NCBI RefSeq assembly: GCF_040054535.1
Contig: NC_090796.1
Location: 15,589,501-15,653,500 of the forward strand
DNA: 64,000 nucleotides
Reading direction: 5' to 3'
From: Antennarius striatus
Taxonomy: Eukaryota > Chordata > Actinopteri > Lophiiformes > Antennariidae
Below the pieces are notes generated by a model. It made no database searches. It saw only the letters and a program-made list of their open reading frames with translations, and was not told the origin of the DNA. Below, piece after piece: positions 1-14,344 of this stretch; the stretch's first letter is position 1; every line of letters starts with the position of its first letter. The position numbers were made by a program, and so were the translations under genes.

Positions 1-519
1 AATTTCTCATGAATCTCAATAAAATTCCAGATTTAAACATGTATGTTGTTGAATGATGGTCACAGGGTTACGACTTGTTGGACGTCTGCGGTGTGGAAAC
101 GGATTCTATTTCAGTTTCTTGCTGCTACGGGAAAAAAAACATTCCGGAGCGTTTCGGTGAAAGTTGTTGCTTCCTGCATGACCTGAGGGGAAATAAACTT
201 CACATTTTATTTAGAGAGGTTAATAAACAGCGTTCCTGTTTATTGAGCTTTAGTGTGTGCCGTTGTAGACAGACACACTCATTAAAACACATTCCACAGG
301 AATTACCTCTCACAGCCACCTGCATTAAAGCGTGCAGGTAAAGTCGTGGGCAAAGAGCAGCGGTACATCCTACCTTTGCACTCAGATCATTGTGTTTGAA
401 TTACATTACACTGCAAAGCGCTACTGTATCCCAATGGGAAGCCATTTAAAGGAGTTTACTGGGGGTGCAATTTAAAGCAGAGTCTTGTGGCAAATTATCA
501 CACTCAGCTGTGATTCTGT

Positions 520-557
520 AAAAAAAAAAAAAAAAAAAAAGAGAGAGAGAGAGAGAA
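520..557. repeat. poly-A followed by (GA)n
   Basis: About 21 A residues run directly into about 8-9 GA units. It is a simple low-complexity tract with no gene nearby. Confidence 0.9.
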
Positions 558-3500
558 GCCATCTTTGTTAGTTGTTACCCCTCCATCCCCTCATCAGGAG
601 CTCGTTGCACACCTGCCTCTTACATTTACGATACATTTCAAAAAGCCATAAATCGCGTCTTGTAAAACGTGACTTATCGCTGTCACCTTCAAGTTGGCAA
701 TAACATAAAAACTTGCGGGGTGTTGTGAATGCAAAATCACTTTTAAAGCTTTTACTTAATTGCACATCCATAGTTAATTGTATTTACACTACCAATGTGG
801 GGTTATATTAGAGCGCCATCAAGGTCATAAAACCTGGACCTGCAGAAATGTTGCTCACCGGCCTCTCATCCAGCTGATTTTACGACTCTGGATCTAATTA
901 ATTGACCTCTGCTTCGCTGTGTCGTTGGCACAGGGCACGTGTGTGTGTGTGTGTGCGTTACACACCATCTTGGAGGTGATCCCGCCTGAGGGGTGTTTGT
1001 GTCAACACGGAATCAGTCGTGGATCCGAGACGCCACACTCTGGAGCTTTGGTAAGTGTGATATCCTGACACCGAATCCATTCCCCTGGATCTATAAGCCT
1101 TGCCTGAGTGACTGTGTATTGTGTGAACAGATAACTCCCCGTCTCTCCTCTATACAAACATTCATTGCTGATGGTGCATGCATGCTACCTGAGCAAACAC
1201 GCCAAACAAATACGTTAACCGACGCCGCCGTGATGCAGATGAACTGTCAAGATTTGTTCCTTTTACATTAAAGGCTTGTGTTATCACTCATGTAAACCCA
1301 CGACCGTCGGTGTTCACCTGTCAGATTCCTGCTCTGAAGTAACGTCCCCGCTGCGGAGCAGGAATCGTAAAGCCGTGGTGGACACGTAAAGCCACAGTTG
1401 TCACACCGGGCGGGCTGGGGGTGGGGGTCACGCTAGGCTGCCTCATTAGAGGGCAACCCTACGTGACCACACATTTAGCCTCCGAAGCCCAGGCCCTGCC
1501 CTCCATTCAGGTTTGTGCAAATTTATGGATTCCCTAAAAAAAAAGTCTGTTCAATATGGGGGGGGGGGGTTTGCATTATTTGCAAAACTTTTTAAAAATG
1601 CAATGTTTGAAAAAAAGTGGAAAAGTCGCTGGATATGGTCAAAATCTTTAGTATCTGGTTTTTAAATGTGCAAAATAACAATAAATCATATATAAATGCG
1701 CAAAAATCTACATGAGTGACGAACGTCGTGTGGAAACAAGGAAGTATAAAGTTATATGCAATAAAAATAAACAGGAATATTTATTCAAGTACAGAATATT
1801 TGAATAATTGTTTACAGTTGTTTGCTTTTTTTTATTTTTTTTTATTCGACCACCCTACAAAAAAAGAAATAACTGATGTGGACGTATCAAATGATGGGAA
1901 TCCACTGAGATTAGAATGTGCAAGCTGAAGATTTCCATTATCTGAAAATCTTTAAAATAATTTGCGGATGAATTAGAAAATGAGGCAAATTTTGAAAACA
2001 TATTTACCTTTCCAATTTATTGTAATATTTTTCCTACTGATTATTTTCCTGGTTGAACTACAGTAATAACATTTTTTTTGCCGTTTTATTGTTACAAAAA
2101 AAAAAAAAATTCAAATTGGAATCTTATCCAAACAGGAAACAAAAGATGACGTCACTTAACATGTTAATGAATATTTCCTGCAGCTCCTGCTAACAGTCGT
2201 GCTAACCGTTCGTTGTGTGACTCCTCCGTCAGGCGTCTCGGTCGTTCGCCGGATATTTAGAGCGTCATAAAAGCCGGCGGATGAAAACAGCCGTGCAGAT
2301 ATTGACTGATGTGTTCCTGCGGTGGTGATGTTGTAACTATAGAGGTGACTGTGCTGCACAGCAGTGGGATAGAAAACTTAACTTAACAGACCTATGCATT
2401 AAACATATTGTAGAATACAGTGCAACATTCATCACTGTCAAGCACAGAGTTTGTATAAATTTAAATGCACTGAAGCGTTCAGAGCTTCTTCTTTTTTTTT
2501 TTTTTTCCCCTCTCTCCTCTTTGTCTATGAATGGGGGGGTGGGTTAGGGGGGGGGCATCCCTGCGATGCTCCTGCAGTATTAAATATAAAGACTTCAACA
2601 TCATGATGTTCTCTTGTGTGGCCCTTTTCCAAAATTCGTCCAAACAACCAGATCCTGGAATATTTTGCCTCCGTGTGACGTGGAAAGCGTCGAGCTCGGC
2701 GGGAATCGCTTGTAGCCCAGTTTTAAAACCAATCAAGGCTCCAAGTGCTGAATGAACTTGGGGGGGGGGGGCAAGACGTGGCTCTGCAGAAGCCTGACAG
2801 TTTTAACATTAAAATAAATTGCCTAACCTTTCCAACATCCAGTCACAAAAACAGGAAAAATGAAAGATAATGGGTTATTATTCACCGAGGGATCCTTTAC
2901 ATAATAATGATACCATCAGCAACAACGCCACACCGGGACTTGTAATACGTGACTAAAAATAAATAAATTAATTAATAGTTACTTATTTTGAATCATCAGA
3001 TCTTTACGAGGAAGAATTCTTGAAGGCGTGTTTTCAACCTTCAGCCACGAGTCAATTTACGAAAGAACACAAGCAGAACCGCACAAAGGAGGCCCATCAG
3101 CAGCGGCTTAGCGTACGCGGCGGTAAGTGGCCAATAGACTTACAAAGTATTGCAGTGCTCGCCTGACAAATGCAATAAACAGCATTATCCTTCAGAGGCG
3201 ACGCCGGTGGCGGCGGCTCTGCTCCACAGCCCCGTGCCCACCTCCTCCTCGCCGTGGAGGCCGGGGACAACACACAACACTCTAGGGGGGGCAGGGGAGG
3301 GGCAGGAGGGAAAGGGGGTCTCGTATGGGGGGGAATAGGAGACGCTGGTAGACCGAGACTGGCACCGACATGTGGGGAGGTGTGTGTGAGGCAATCTACA
3401 GAACAAATGAGGGCACTATCGCCTGTCATATTTCACATTTTCTTCGTTCTAAATAAGACAAAGACGGCGTTGAGCAGAAAGCTCTTAGGAGGCATAAACA

Positions 3501-6500
3501 GCTGGAGAACGCTGCACCTCCACGGCGCCGTGACCCCCCGGCTGCAATAAATCTGTGTAAAAGTGATTATGATGAGGCAAAGTGATCAAGCAAATGAAAT
3601 ATCTGGGCTTTAGCATATAACTCAGTGAGGTGAGGTGAGCTTTATAGTTCCTGCTCTAAAGGAGACGTTTCTGGCATGAACTGGGCGATTTGCTCCTCTT
3701 ATTGCGTGTTCCATTTCCAGTCAGAGAGGGTTTGGTGCCTTTGAGAGCGTGCTAACATCGTTGTTTAGATATTTGAAGGCTGTGGAAATTAATTTTGGTA
3801 GCTGGAGACGGATGCATTAGCAATCCCTGATGTCAGAATTTAGGAAGAGCAATGAGCATGATGGGATATCGATATCAATATTTCATTCTTTAGAATTTTA
3901 CATTTGATTACAGCTCTATGTTGTTTCTAGCATACCGACTGGTACCTTAGATTGATTTTGGTTAAAATATCTTTAAGGGGTTTTTCCTGCTAAATTCAAA
4001 TTTGTGTCATTTAAATTTTTTAAGGAAAATTTATACAAATGGATGTAAAAATTTTATAAATACTAAAAAAAAACTAAAACAGTGCACTGCAATTCACGTT
4101 TCGCTTATCTTGCCTCGCTAAATAAAGTTTCCCATCTTTACAAGTTTTGCTGTTTTGCATAATCCTGCAAACAACCAAACAATTGAACAAAATGAAATAA
4201 GTCACGGAAAATAAGAACACAATATAAACTCATATGTGGAGGTAAATAAATGTAATGAAGGTATAAAAAATAAAGGAAATTTAAAATTTCATATCTTTAT
4301 GGTTTCAAGTTACTATCTCAACTTGATTTTACATGAATTATGAATTACAAAAGTAATTTTGCAGAATTATCTGAGCACAATAAATATGAATTATTTCTTT
4401 CCATGCACATTTAATGATGGGAGGGGTTTGGGGGGCCCCTCGTGCGCGGGGCCCTGGGAAGAGGAGGGACCGGCCCTGGTCCGGATGCCGTCAGTCTCCA
4501 TGCTGAGTCTATATAGTGATGATCGAGCAATGATACCTGGATCAATACCTCCACCCATGTGGACAGCCGGCGGCGAGCTGCATCACTACCCTCACAGGCG
4601 ACCGCGCTGCAAACACCTCATCCGCCATCAGCACCCCCCCTCCCATCCTCTTCCTCCTCCTCCTCCTCCTTCCGCCGAGACTTCACAACTCCTCTGACAC
4701 ACTTCATCTTATAATTTGATCAAGAAAAGTGTCACATTAAGCTGATCTCAGGTCATAAATGAGAAATATGTGGATTTTATGATCTGTAAATGAGTGCCCC
4801 TTCATGGATGGTTATTTTAGTGTCAAAATATATTAAACACATAGGAAGGAAAGGCTCTGATCACTGATTCCATACAGTCAGCTCTGCTCTGAAGGTAGTT
4901 GTTCATCTTCATTCACGTCTTCCTCAACAACAGAAACACAAAAATCCCTAAAAAAAAAAATCTAATGCTATACATGCGCTGTGGGAATAAAGGCGAGCCA
5001 GCAGCATCGCTGAAACCAATGAGATGTTACTTGTACAGGAATGAAATTGGTTAATACAAAGGCACGTCCGTAATAACAATGTCCTTTCTCCGGTGACAAA
5101 GACAAAGTGCCTGCGTTTGGAGCGTACAAGCGCGGGAGACAAGTGATGGCTGAAGGTAGTCTTTGGGAGAGCATTTGAATTTCATGTCCAAGAAGAGGCA
5201 GCCCATCATTAAAAAACCCTAATTTCTGTGTCAGGTAGAGTTACAGGTAATCGATCATCTTGTCACACCGATTTATTTTTTTTTCCTGCACGTTCAAAGT
5301 GAATTCTACTTCTTTCCAATTGAACTTGTTGCTGAAAAAGAAAATGTCTCTGGCTATTAGAGGCACATTTTGCCATGTTAGGTCTTTTTTTTTTTTCTCC
5401 AGCAAAGGTAATTTCTTAACATTTGGAAGCAAACACCCCCCCCTCCCCCCTCCCCCGAGGGGGCTGTGGCTCCCCAGGCCATTCTTCATAAGGCTGATGT
5501 GAACAAAAGACCTTTTGAGGTTGGCGTTGGACGTCTGATAATGCGTGTGCGTCGCCTAAAATGTCCTGTCATGGGGGGGGGGGGCTTTTATGTGCAGCAT
5601 TTCAAATGCTAAAATCTTCATGCAGGTACTCTTATGTCTTGAAACATGAAGGTAGTTATTCTGCAAGTGGAAAAAGAATCTTTGCAGCTGCATTTTTTTT
5701 AGTAAAATTGAGTATCTAGCCTTGATGCTACCTTTATAAAAGCCATTTATTGGTGCATCTCTAAATCTAAACGTTTGGACCAAGAGGGAAGACGTTCCTC
5801 CGTCTCCATTGGACGATGACAACACCACTACTTTTGGGCTCCGCCAGTTTCACAAGGGAGCCGGCGCCCCTTTGTCCCTGGCGCTAATGTATTTATGTGG
5901 CTAATCTTCAGGGGGTGGAGTAGCCCATGCTCTGGGGTGTGTCGCTTTACAGGGAAGGACCTTGCAGAGATGTTGATTCACTTCAATTAGCAATGCATGC
6001 ACTGGTTTTAGCATTGCATAAACAAGGATTTCCACAAAAAAAAAAAGAAGAAAGTTCCACATCGCCCTGCAGAGAAGTTTAATTTGCCTCAAAAACGGTT
6101 AATTCGAGTAAATTCGACGACTCTGTCTCTGACAGCTGGAGGTTTTTAAGAGGACACGGCGGCTGCATCGCAGAGATTCAACGTCGCAGCCAAGACTGCA
6201 TTCATCCCCGCCCGGCAGCATTTATTTGGACAGAGGTGCAATGGCAGCAGAAAAAAACAGTGGAGGAGACGGAGCCTTGATTAGCAGCAGCCTTTCCCAG
6301 CATGCTTTGCTATGACAAATGACTGACTTCGAACAATATCTAAGGCGATCAGGATAAAGTACCGACCATTTCAAGGCTCAGCAAAATTCTAATTTTAATT
6401 AGACTCCGCACTACATACCAAATAAAAATTGTTCCCATGGCATTTGGGCCTATCAACGCCTTCTCCCTCCGCCGAAACAAAGCGAATACAGGAAAATGAT

Positions 6501-8299
6501 TAAAGTGATAACAAAGGCATAAAATTTAAATTATTGAGGCTCCACATCTGGGATCTCAATGCCGTTTTCTCCCCTCTCGTTCAGCACTCCATTCTCTCTG
6601 CATGAGAGAGGCTGCAGAACGGAGGGAAAAGCCAGGAGAGGAGGAGGAAGAAACTGTAGCATTAAAAGGTAGAAAGCAAGAACGCAAATAGGCCTTCAGC
6701 TTTAGCGTTATTAATGACTCTTCAAAGATCTGCGACTTTTCCAATCTCTCAGAGAAGCGCATGACGGAGTCTGCAGATGAAGCTGACCTTCAAAATGTTC
6801 TTTGGTCTTTAGTTAAGAAATTCACTCGCCATTATGGCATCATTAAGGAAACAAGGATAAAATTACTCCATGGTTAATGGCCTATAGGATCCCCCACCAA
6901 AATTTGTTTCAGATCTAATAAAACTGTGCTTAGCACACTCCAATGACTTATGAGGACTGTTATGCAGGGTATTAAAATGTGGAAAATAGATTTTCGAGAG
7001 CTTGGAGGACTGGACTTTTTGAATCAGATGGTAGAATGGGATTTTCAGGGCAATAAATTCCGCCATGTCTCAATTTAATTTCTTTTTAGCTCTGGAATCC
7101 GAGAGAACGATTTGTCTCGTATAGTTTTGATCCTCTTCCAAGGAAGTGTTCACAACTTGCAACCCAAGCGCGTTGAGCTAAAGCGGCGTTGTTTTCTAAC
7201 TGTGAAAGTGTTGGTACTCAACAAGACGTGCCTTATACGTCATTATTAAGGTTCATTAAACTGAGTTTTACATTTGTTTACATGCTGCTGGGAGAGGATG
7301 CATGGTGGGATATTAGCATATATAGCATCAGAGGGTGGAAATAGCAATCTGCAGGCTCCTGGTCTCACAAAGACAAGCAGAACTGCGACATTTCCACCAC
7401 TTATGACCTGCTATTGTAGTCCAGACCTGGACGCCGGGCGTGAAATACAGACTTATTATAAGATGGTGGAAAAGTTAGCCCAAGAACGAAGCCACAGAGA
7501 GGTGGTTTGTGCAGTAATGGCATTTGCTCTCTTTAAACTTTAATCTTTCCTATTAATTCCCTGCAACTGGAGAATGTACGAGAGTTAATGTTCCATGAAC
7601 GTGTTTCTCACTCCGCAATCTCTTCAAGCTAATTACCTTCAGGTGCTAAATGGTGGGAAATTGCCATCCATTTGGATGAGAAAAATTTCACCTCCTGCTC
7701 CCTAGTGAAACATTTTTTTGTCGGGCACATTAAGAAAAAAAGGAGGAAAAGGAGGCAGGCCTCCACCAAGGTAAACAGTGCTCATAAAACTGCCTCTTCC
7801 TGTGCTTTTCTGTCCTCCTGTTGGAAACAAGAAACCACCGTCACCCCCCCGCCTCCGTCCCGCCGCTTTGCTCACCGGCGAAGGTCAGGTGGAGGTCAAC
7901 AGGTGCTCCTCTTGACGGGGGGGGGGGATGCCGAACAGATGTTTGATTGGCATGAATCATCCAAACGGCCCATTAGAAACTTATGATGTGAAAGGATAGG
8001 ACTTCTGGTGCGAGGACACTTTTTAATTTGAAGTTCACACACAGAGGCCATCTTGAAGTTTTTTGCAAATTTAAAGCGGTCGCAGCCGCTTTTTTTTTTT
8101 TTTTAGTTTGTTTTTATTCAAGTTACAAATAAATCTGTGATGGTTTAATGGGTTTAAACAGAAAAAGGTTCACAATTCTTCCAATATTTCTATTCTGTAG
8201 TTTAGATGTGTGTAAAATGTGACATCAACTCAGTTTTCGGCCAAAAGTTCCAGAAAATCTGAAAATATCAGAAATATTACCACAGGGTTCTTGGAGGTA

Positions 8300-8313
8300 A
8301 CAGCAGGTGGCGC
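8300..8313 (+). promoter_or_regulatory. CTCF-like motif
   Basis: The sequence ACAGCAGGTGGCGC matches the CTCF core (CCASYAGRKGGCRS) at nearly every position. It lies in non-coding DNA. The motif match is seen; binding is inference. Confidence 0.35.
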
Positions 8314-8542
8314 TAAAGCTTCACATCTACGCTGTTAATAGGTTTTAGAAGAAGAATACACAGTGGAAACACCGTGTATTCTATAGAAATCTATAGATAT
8401 GTTGTTATCTGCTTGTTAATCTCAAATTGTTTAACATCTACTGATTTTTTTTTTTCTTTAGATTTTAGTTTTTAAATAAAAGTTCCATGTTTTTATTTAA
8501 AAACTGAAAATGAGCATAAAAACAGGTTGATGAAAGACATTT

Positions 8543-8544
<2 letters not shown>

Positions 8545-8611
<67 letters not shown>
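8545..8611. repeat. (AT)n microsatellite
   Basis: About 33 uninterrupted AT units. Such a tract can be length-polymorphic and can extrude as a cruciform. Confidence 0.97.
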
Positions 8612-8613
<2 letters not shown>

Positions 8614-11600
8614 GTAAATCATATTACAGATGTCTGCATCTGACATGTGTTAAGTATTACAACTATGACACATAAACATTTTACACAAATAAAATGAAAA
8701 TGCACTAATAAATATTTCAAATTGGGGCTGTTTTCAGTAATCACACGTAAACTACAGAACTCATTTCTGGACCGGTAAAGGCGTGAGGATTTGAGTAAAT
8801 AAATTTGGACATTTCCCTTTTCTTTTTTGCTAAATTATCTTCCCTAATTTTTCCAAATTATTCATCTTTATTTATCCACTTTATGGTAAGAGCACAAACA
8901 AAATGTCTTTAATTCTAGTTTGTTTGTTGATTGATTACACAAAATCCTCTTGAAGGATTTCCACAATGCTTCATGGAAGTTTTAGTTCTGATCCAGACTT
9001 GGAGATGAATCCAAGAATATTTTTTTGTAACTTTCTTCAAACTATTTTAAGAAAAAACAAAAAAAACAAAAACTGACTCAGTCTTTGTAATAACTTTTCT
9101 GATGATTTGTCCATTATTTATCAAAAAAGTTGCTAAAAGGCTCTAAAACAATGTCTAAAACCGTGACCTATGACCCGGGACATGTTTTTTTTACTTTCAT
9201 ACATGCTCTAGTTTATCCCGTAGAATCAAACCTCACAATTCCGAGTCCATCCGAGCGGATCGAGCCCCCCCCTGTGAACTCCGTGTGAAACCCTGGCGGT
9301 GCAGTTCAGCGGGTTCTCAGAAAGAGTCAGGAAGATGCATCATAGGAGGGGAGTAAAAAAGGCCAGCTGGGATGGGTGGGCCACATTGTGATCACTCACC
9401 TTCATCCCTGATTTGTAGTCATTATCCCTACCAGCGTTTGAAGATCAAAAACAAGGACAGGGAGAGTGATGAGGGACGGAGGAGAGGCAGCCGGAAAAAA
9501 AGAGAATGGGGGGTTGGAATGAATGACGGAGGGAGGGGGACAAAGACGATGGCTGCCATTTGCCCCCTGTTTGGTGGATGTAGGTAGCGGAGATGTTGGG
9601 GAGTGGGTGGGGATTGGGAGGAGGGTGGATAAGGGTGATAGCACCTTAAAACCAACCAAGCTGCAAAAGCAATGAATATTAAATTCACGCCTAAATAGCC
9701 GGGTCCATGTGAAGCATTACTGTATTATAATTTTAGATTTGTCACCGATGGGATGCCGGTTGGAGTTGGAACAACAGGGCACGTCAGGGCAATCTCCGCC
9801 CCTCCCTCCCCCCCCTCCTCTGATAACTGCACAGCTGTAAATTGATAATCCCGACCTGAATTATTTTGGCGGGCCTCACAATCGGACAAATGCAAATGGA
9901 GTGTGTTTTATTTGTGCTGGGACGCGCGATAAGTAAAAATAAGAACATATAGCGATCACAAGGCGAATATAATTTCTCTTTACCCATCCATGTCCCAAAC
10001 AAATGTGGAAGGACTCCCATCAGGCCGCCGTATAAATTAGACAAACCCTCACTGTGCGGAAATCTATCCCCAACTGTTTGAGTGGGAAAACAAGAGATTT
10101 TCCCTCCTTTTTTTAGATTTAATTATCTTTGTTGTTCTTTTTATCTACCTTCAAGGATTGTCCTCAGTGGGGGGTTAAAAGAATGGGAAGTGGAAAAAAA
10201 AAAGACGAGGGGGGTGTCTGAGAGTGTGTAGGGCTAGTTTGTCCTCTGTTTGATCTGATTCCTTACAATGACACAGCGGGAAATTAAATATGAAACCGAA
10301 TTAAAGCTGCGACTTAATGAACGACGGGGGAAAAACAAAGTCGGCTCCGTTCCAAATGGAGCGAAAGTTTAACTATCTCTTTAGTTCTGCCTAGTCTGAG
10401 GTAATTTTTACCGCATTTAGATGCAACATTTGGAGAAATGTTTGATGATTTGTAATAAAATCCCAATTCAGAACCATTTATCTTGCTCTTATATTGCCAA
10501 ACTTTTTAACTTTGGATGGTTCGAAGTGTTAAAATCCGGCACTTAAATGACTTTTCGTGATGCATTGGCGCTGATTTAATAGACTTCTCTGAAAGAGCTT
10601 TTTGCTTTTCTTTTCTTTTTTTTCCCTCCTCTGAGAGAAACAACACGTGTAGAACATTAGCTGAATTGACATTGTTAAATAATTTACTATCAGCCTATAT
10701 TGTGTGTGCAGTCATTCAAGTGAAGGCTGAGGCACAGTACAGGAATAAAACATCGTTTATTGGCGGTTCCATTTGTTTCTGCTCTCCGCTTCGCTGTTCT
10801 GTACTTCAGCCGGAGATCGTCGCTCTTTAGAGAATCAAACTTTTGGTTATACCTGAGCTATTATTGGATTTTTGTATCATCAAACACCTGCAAAAAAAAA
10901 TACCAGAAGGTGACAAAAAAACAAAGGGGGAATCCAGATGATGGCAAGAATACGCAAAAAAAAAGACAAACAAAATACCAAATTTGAGGTCATAAATCTA
11001 ATTTTTCTTCCTCCCCCCCCCGCCAGCGTCGCTCTACCTGTAAACAAATCAACAGATTGCTTTACTTCTGACAGTTGGAAATAAAGCGTAAAAATTCAAA
11101 CTGGATGCGACCAAAGTGATGTGGAAATGACGCCGTTGGCAGGTGGAACTGCTCCCCTGCCAAACTGTCACCATTTAGGCCCCCCGATAACGCAGGTAAT
11201 TGCATTTCCAGAAGAGCAGGAGCAGATGAAACATGCTGTGGACAGATACTGCTGGCACGCCGGCCCCTTCTGTCGGAAAATTTCATTTTTCCACAAGGAA
11301 GCCATGAATGCTAAGGCTGAATCCAAATCCGTTTTTCCGCACTTTATCAGTGTGTGGCCCACCAAGTGGGGAGATGGAGGTAATTCATTCAGCTGAGACT
11401 CACCACCCTAATCCAATTTCCAGCCTCCCCCAGCAAGAGATAATTACAAGTATTAAAGCTGTTAGGACAGGGGGGGTGGTTTGGGGGGGGGCCCTCTCTC
11501 CAAAACTCTGCTGCAGGCCCTGGAAGCATCGACGGATTGAAGTGTGTGTGTGTGTGTGTGGGGGGGGGGGGGTTCTCTGCTGGGAGAACTCAAGCTAAGG

Positions 11601-13718
11601 TTTTGTTCAAAACTAAGAAAGTGTGTTAACTAATGAGGCAAAGGGAAGCTGGAGGTATGAAAAGACCACCCCCCCCCACCCCCACCCGACAAACCCCAGG
11701 ACCTCTTCTTCTTTTTTTTTTCTTCTTCCTCGTGCATCACTTAAACCGGACCAACAACTGGTCAGCTGACGTGCGACGACCAATCAGGGTTCAGTATCGC
11801 TTTTTCATCCTGTAAAAGTCAAGATGCGACACTCAGGTTTGTCCTCCAGACGCTCCAACGCCACCTACGCCTCTGGTGAGACACACCTTCTCATGTGGGG
11901 TCTGAGGTCAGACCAGTGTAGAACACCCCCACCCCCTACCCCCAACTTCAATACTCCGACTCCTCCAGGAGCGGAAGCTGCAGAAAAAAGCTCTAATTAA
12001 CGGAAGCAGAGACGCTCCCATTCAGCGCTCCACAACAGAAGAACCCACGGAGCAGAACCAGGAACGGAATATAGGAGGAATGAATGGGAACGCACCCAAA
12101 TAAGAGTCTCTGGATACCATTCTCTATCGATTATTGATGATCAAAGATGCACATAGACGAACATAAGTCGGTCATTGAGAACTTTTATTCACTTTATTTT
12201 GAAATAAAAACGCAAACGTTCCCTGAACCTGAACTCTTTTGTCGCCTGAAGGCCACAGATCGGGTTCTGGATGGGACGACCCCCATATGATGACGCCGGT
12301 CAGTTGTGATCGGGGGCAGCAAAACATTCAAACATGACATCATACAGTCTAGGAAATACTTCCAAATCACTCACACGCTGCGTTCTTTTTAAGCAACGCA
12401 CCGAGGCGTAAAAACCAGACAACTGGCAGGAACTGGAACTACAGAAGAAGAATAGAAAGACGGGTACGGGCGGGAAAAAAAAACTTTCTTGGTCTGTGCC
12501 CCACCTGCTCACCCGGTTTCACGATCATCTGATGTTATTCATGCAGAAGTGATGGAAGCAATGTTCAAAAAAAAAAAAAAAGTGGAAATAAAACCCCAGA
12601 ATTCGCCTTAAGCGTCCAAAAGGGTGAAAAATGACAAGAAACAAACATCACGCTATCACCTCAACGAAAGCGAAACACTTTTTCTATATTTAGGTTTAAC
12701 TGATTGAATTTGGTGTTGGGGGGGGGGTTGAGAGACCTCCCACAGCGACATGCATATTCATACCGGTCGTTTAGCGAGGCGCTAATCCAATTAATGAGAC
12801 TCAAACTGGAAGCTCAAACCTTTTCCTCATTACTGTTAAAGGTGCGTTTAGGCTCCGTTTGAATGTAGTTCAAGAAATACGTTTTAAAGGTTTCTACAAG
12901 AAAAAAAAAGCTCCATTTAAATAGATAAGAATGTTTATTCTGTGCAAAATCGACTCATTCTGCGCCGGTTTGAATCAACGAACCGACTCCTGCCATCCAG
13001 TTTGAAGCAAAACAATATGTTTAGATGTCGCACCTGTAAGTTATACGACTTTAAAAGTTCTTTATATGAGAGGAAGATGCATAAATAGAGAAGATCTGAT
13101 TATTATGAGAGACTGGTCCAACTTGTAAAAAAAAAAAAACTAAGGTTGCAGGAAACAGAAAAGTCTCCCGGTGTTTGGATGAATGTTGGTTCCACTGGTG
13201 TGAAGACGCTGAATGATGCTCTTGGAGCAAAACAGCGGTTTGACGCTGGATAAATTGGGGTATCATCTCTAATTATCCCTTCATTTGCAGGAAGCATGAA
13301 AAGGCTCGACTAGGAGTAGAGATATCGGTCAGAAGGAAAAAAAGGACTCGCCGCCGGCGTTTGACGTCCCGATACTTTACCCGCGACGTCTGCTTTTCGT
13401 TTGTGAGCTTGAAATATTCCATCTCCCACGATGCTTTGGTGCTTTGTGTGAAGTTTTAATATGTCAAAGGCAGAGTGCTGTTTGGGGATGCAGTGTATTT
13501 CACTCAGCACCCCCACCCCCCAATAATCTATTCTGCTCAGCCAGGCGCACACGCTGACAAATGTTTCCGGCATTAGGTATTTACCTAGTGGGATGTAATG
13601 GATGCAACGAGTTGGGGAATGGCATGGGCAGCGGCAACGCTATCTACACCGACGAGGACGGTCACCATTCAAAACACAATCAATGCCGCTGAAGGATGTG
13701 TGTTTGTGTTTGTGCATG

Positions 13719-13720
<2 letters not shown>
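8612..13720. other. gene-poor non-coding stretch
   Basis: No supported gene. It contains a TG repeat running into a G run (about 11543-11572), another G run (about 12718-12727), pyrimidine/purine tracts near 9,460-9,660, and a low-repeat segment at about 9,680-10,060 with an octamer-like ATGCAAAT word (near 9,891) and several ATTA words. The latter is a candidate developmental non-coding element; this is inference only. Confidence 0.55.
11541..11572. repeat. (TG)n followed by a G homopolymer
   Basis: About nine TG units run directly into a run of about 13 G. G-rich sequence also occurs just upstream (11470-11490), so the local strand could form G-quadruplexes. Confidence 0.85.

Positions 13721-13749
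<29 letters not shown>
13721..13749. repeat. (TG)n microsatellite
   Basis: About 14 uninterrupted TG units, preceded by imperfect TG-rich sequence from about 13698. Confidence 0.92.
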
Positions 13750-13751
<2 letters not shown>

Positions 13752-14318
13752 AAACTCGCCATAAGTCACTCCAGATGCCGCCGTGGCTTCATCCGGAAAC
13801 TGAAATGTTTGTCCCCGACGTAAAGACAACATGGAGGCGATGGGATTCACGTTGGTGGTGAAGGAGGAAGAGATGATGACATCATCTGCATAACTTGAAC
13901 TGACCGTGAGCATCCGTGGTTAACTTGTCGTGCAGGAGGTGTTAGCGGGTTTCAATAAAAGTTGATGGACAGTTGGGAAGTGAGGCGGGAAAGACGTCAA
14001 TAATTTTCCTCAAAGCTCGTTTTTTCCAATCTCAACTTTAACGTCGACCAAACTTACCGATTTGTTTTCCCACTTTATTCTCTTGTCTCATCACATGTGC
14101 TGATTTCATGACTAAGAACATCTGATTTGAGGGTTATATCATAAAATGCACCACGTAAAACTTCGATCAAGCGTTAGCTTTTAGCCGTTAGCAGCTCCGA
14201 CAGAAGCTTTGATCGTGTCTGGTGAACGTTTCCATGAGGCGCTCAGTGATTCGTTCTGGGACGGTTTGAATGGGGCTGATCTCCGGTTTGGCTTCTCTTC
14301 TCTTTATCTGTTGCTTGA

Positions 14319-14344
14319 TCTCTCTCTCTCTCTCTCTCTCTCTC
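14319..14344. repeat. (CT)n microsatellite
   Basis: About 13 CT/TC units followed by a short C run. Confidence 0.93.

Larger units (their letters stand above)
1..8544. other. gene-poor non-coding stretch
   Basis: No ORF here looks like a conserved protein, and none of the longer open frames has good splice signals or a recognisable domain. The stretch holds a poly-A plus GA tract (about 520-557), a short GT repeat (about 939-955), long G runs (about 1558-1569, 2532-2555, 2760-2771, 5573-5584, 7917-7928), a C/G-rich run near 5437-5462 and a GC-rich patch near 4395-4500. The segment about 6,230-7,100 is low in simple repeats and has homeodomain-like ATTA/TAAT words. It could be a conserved non-coding element, but a single sequence cannot show that. 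Confidence 0.6.

Noticed and set aside
4395-4500. GC-rich patch as a gene or CpG island promoter
   Set aside because: It resembles the GGGCCC/CCGGCC-rich debris of a decayed interspersed repeat, and no gene follows.
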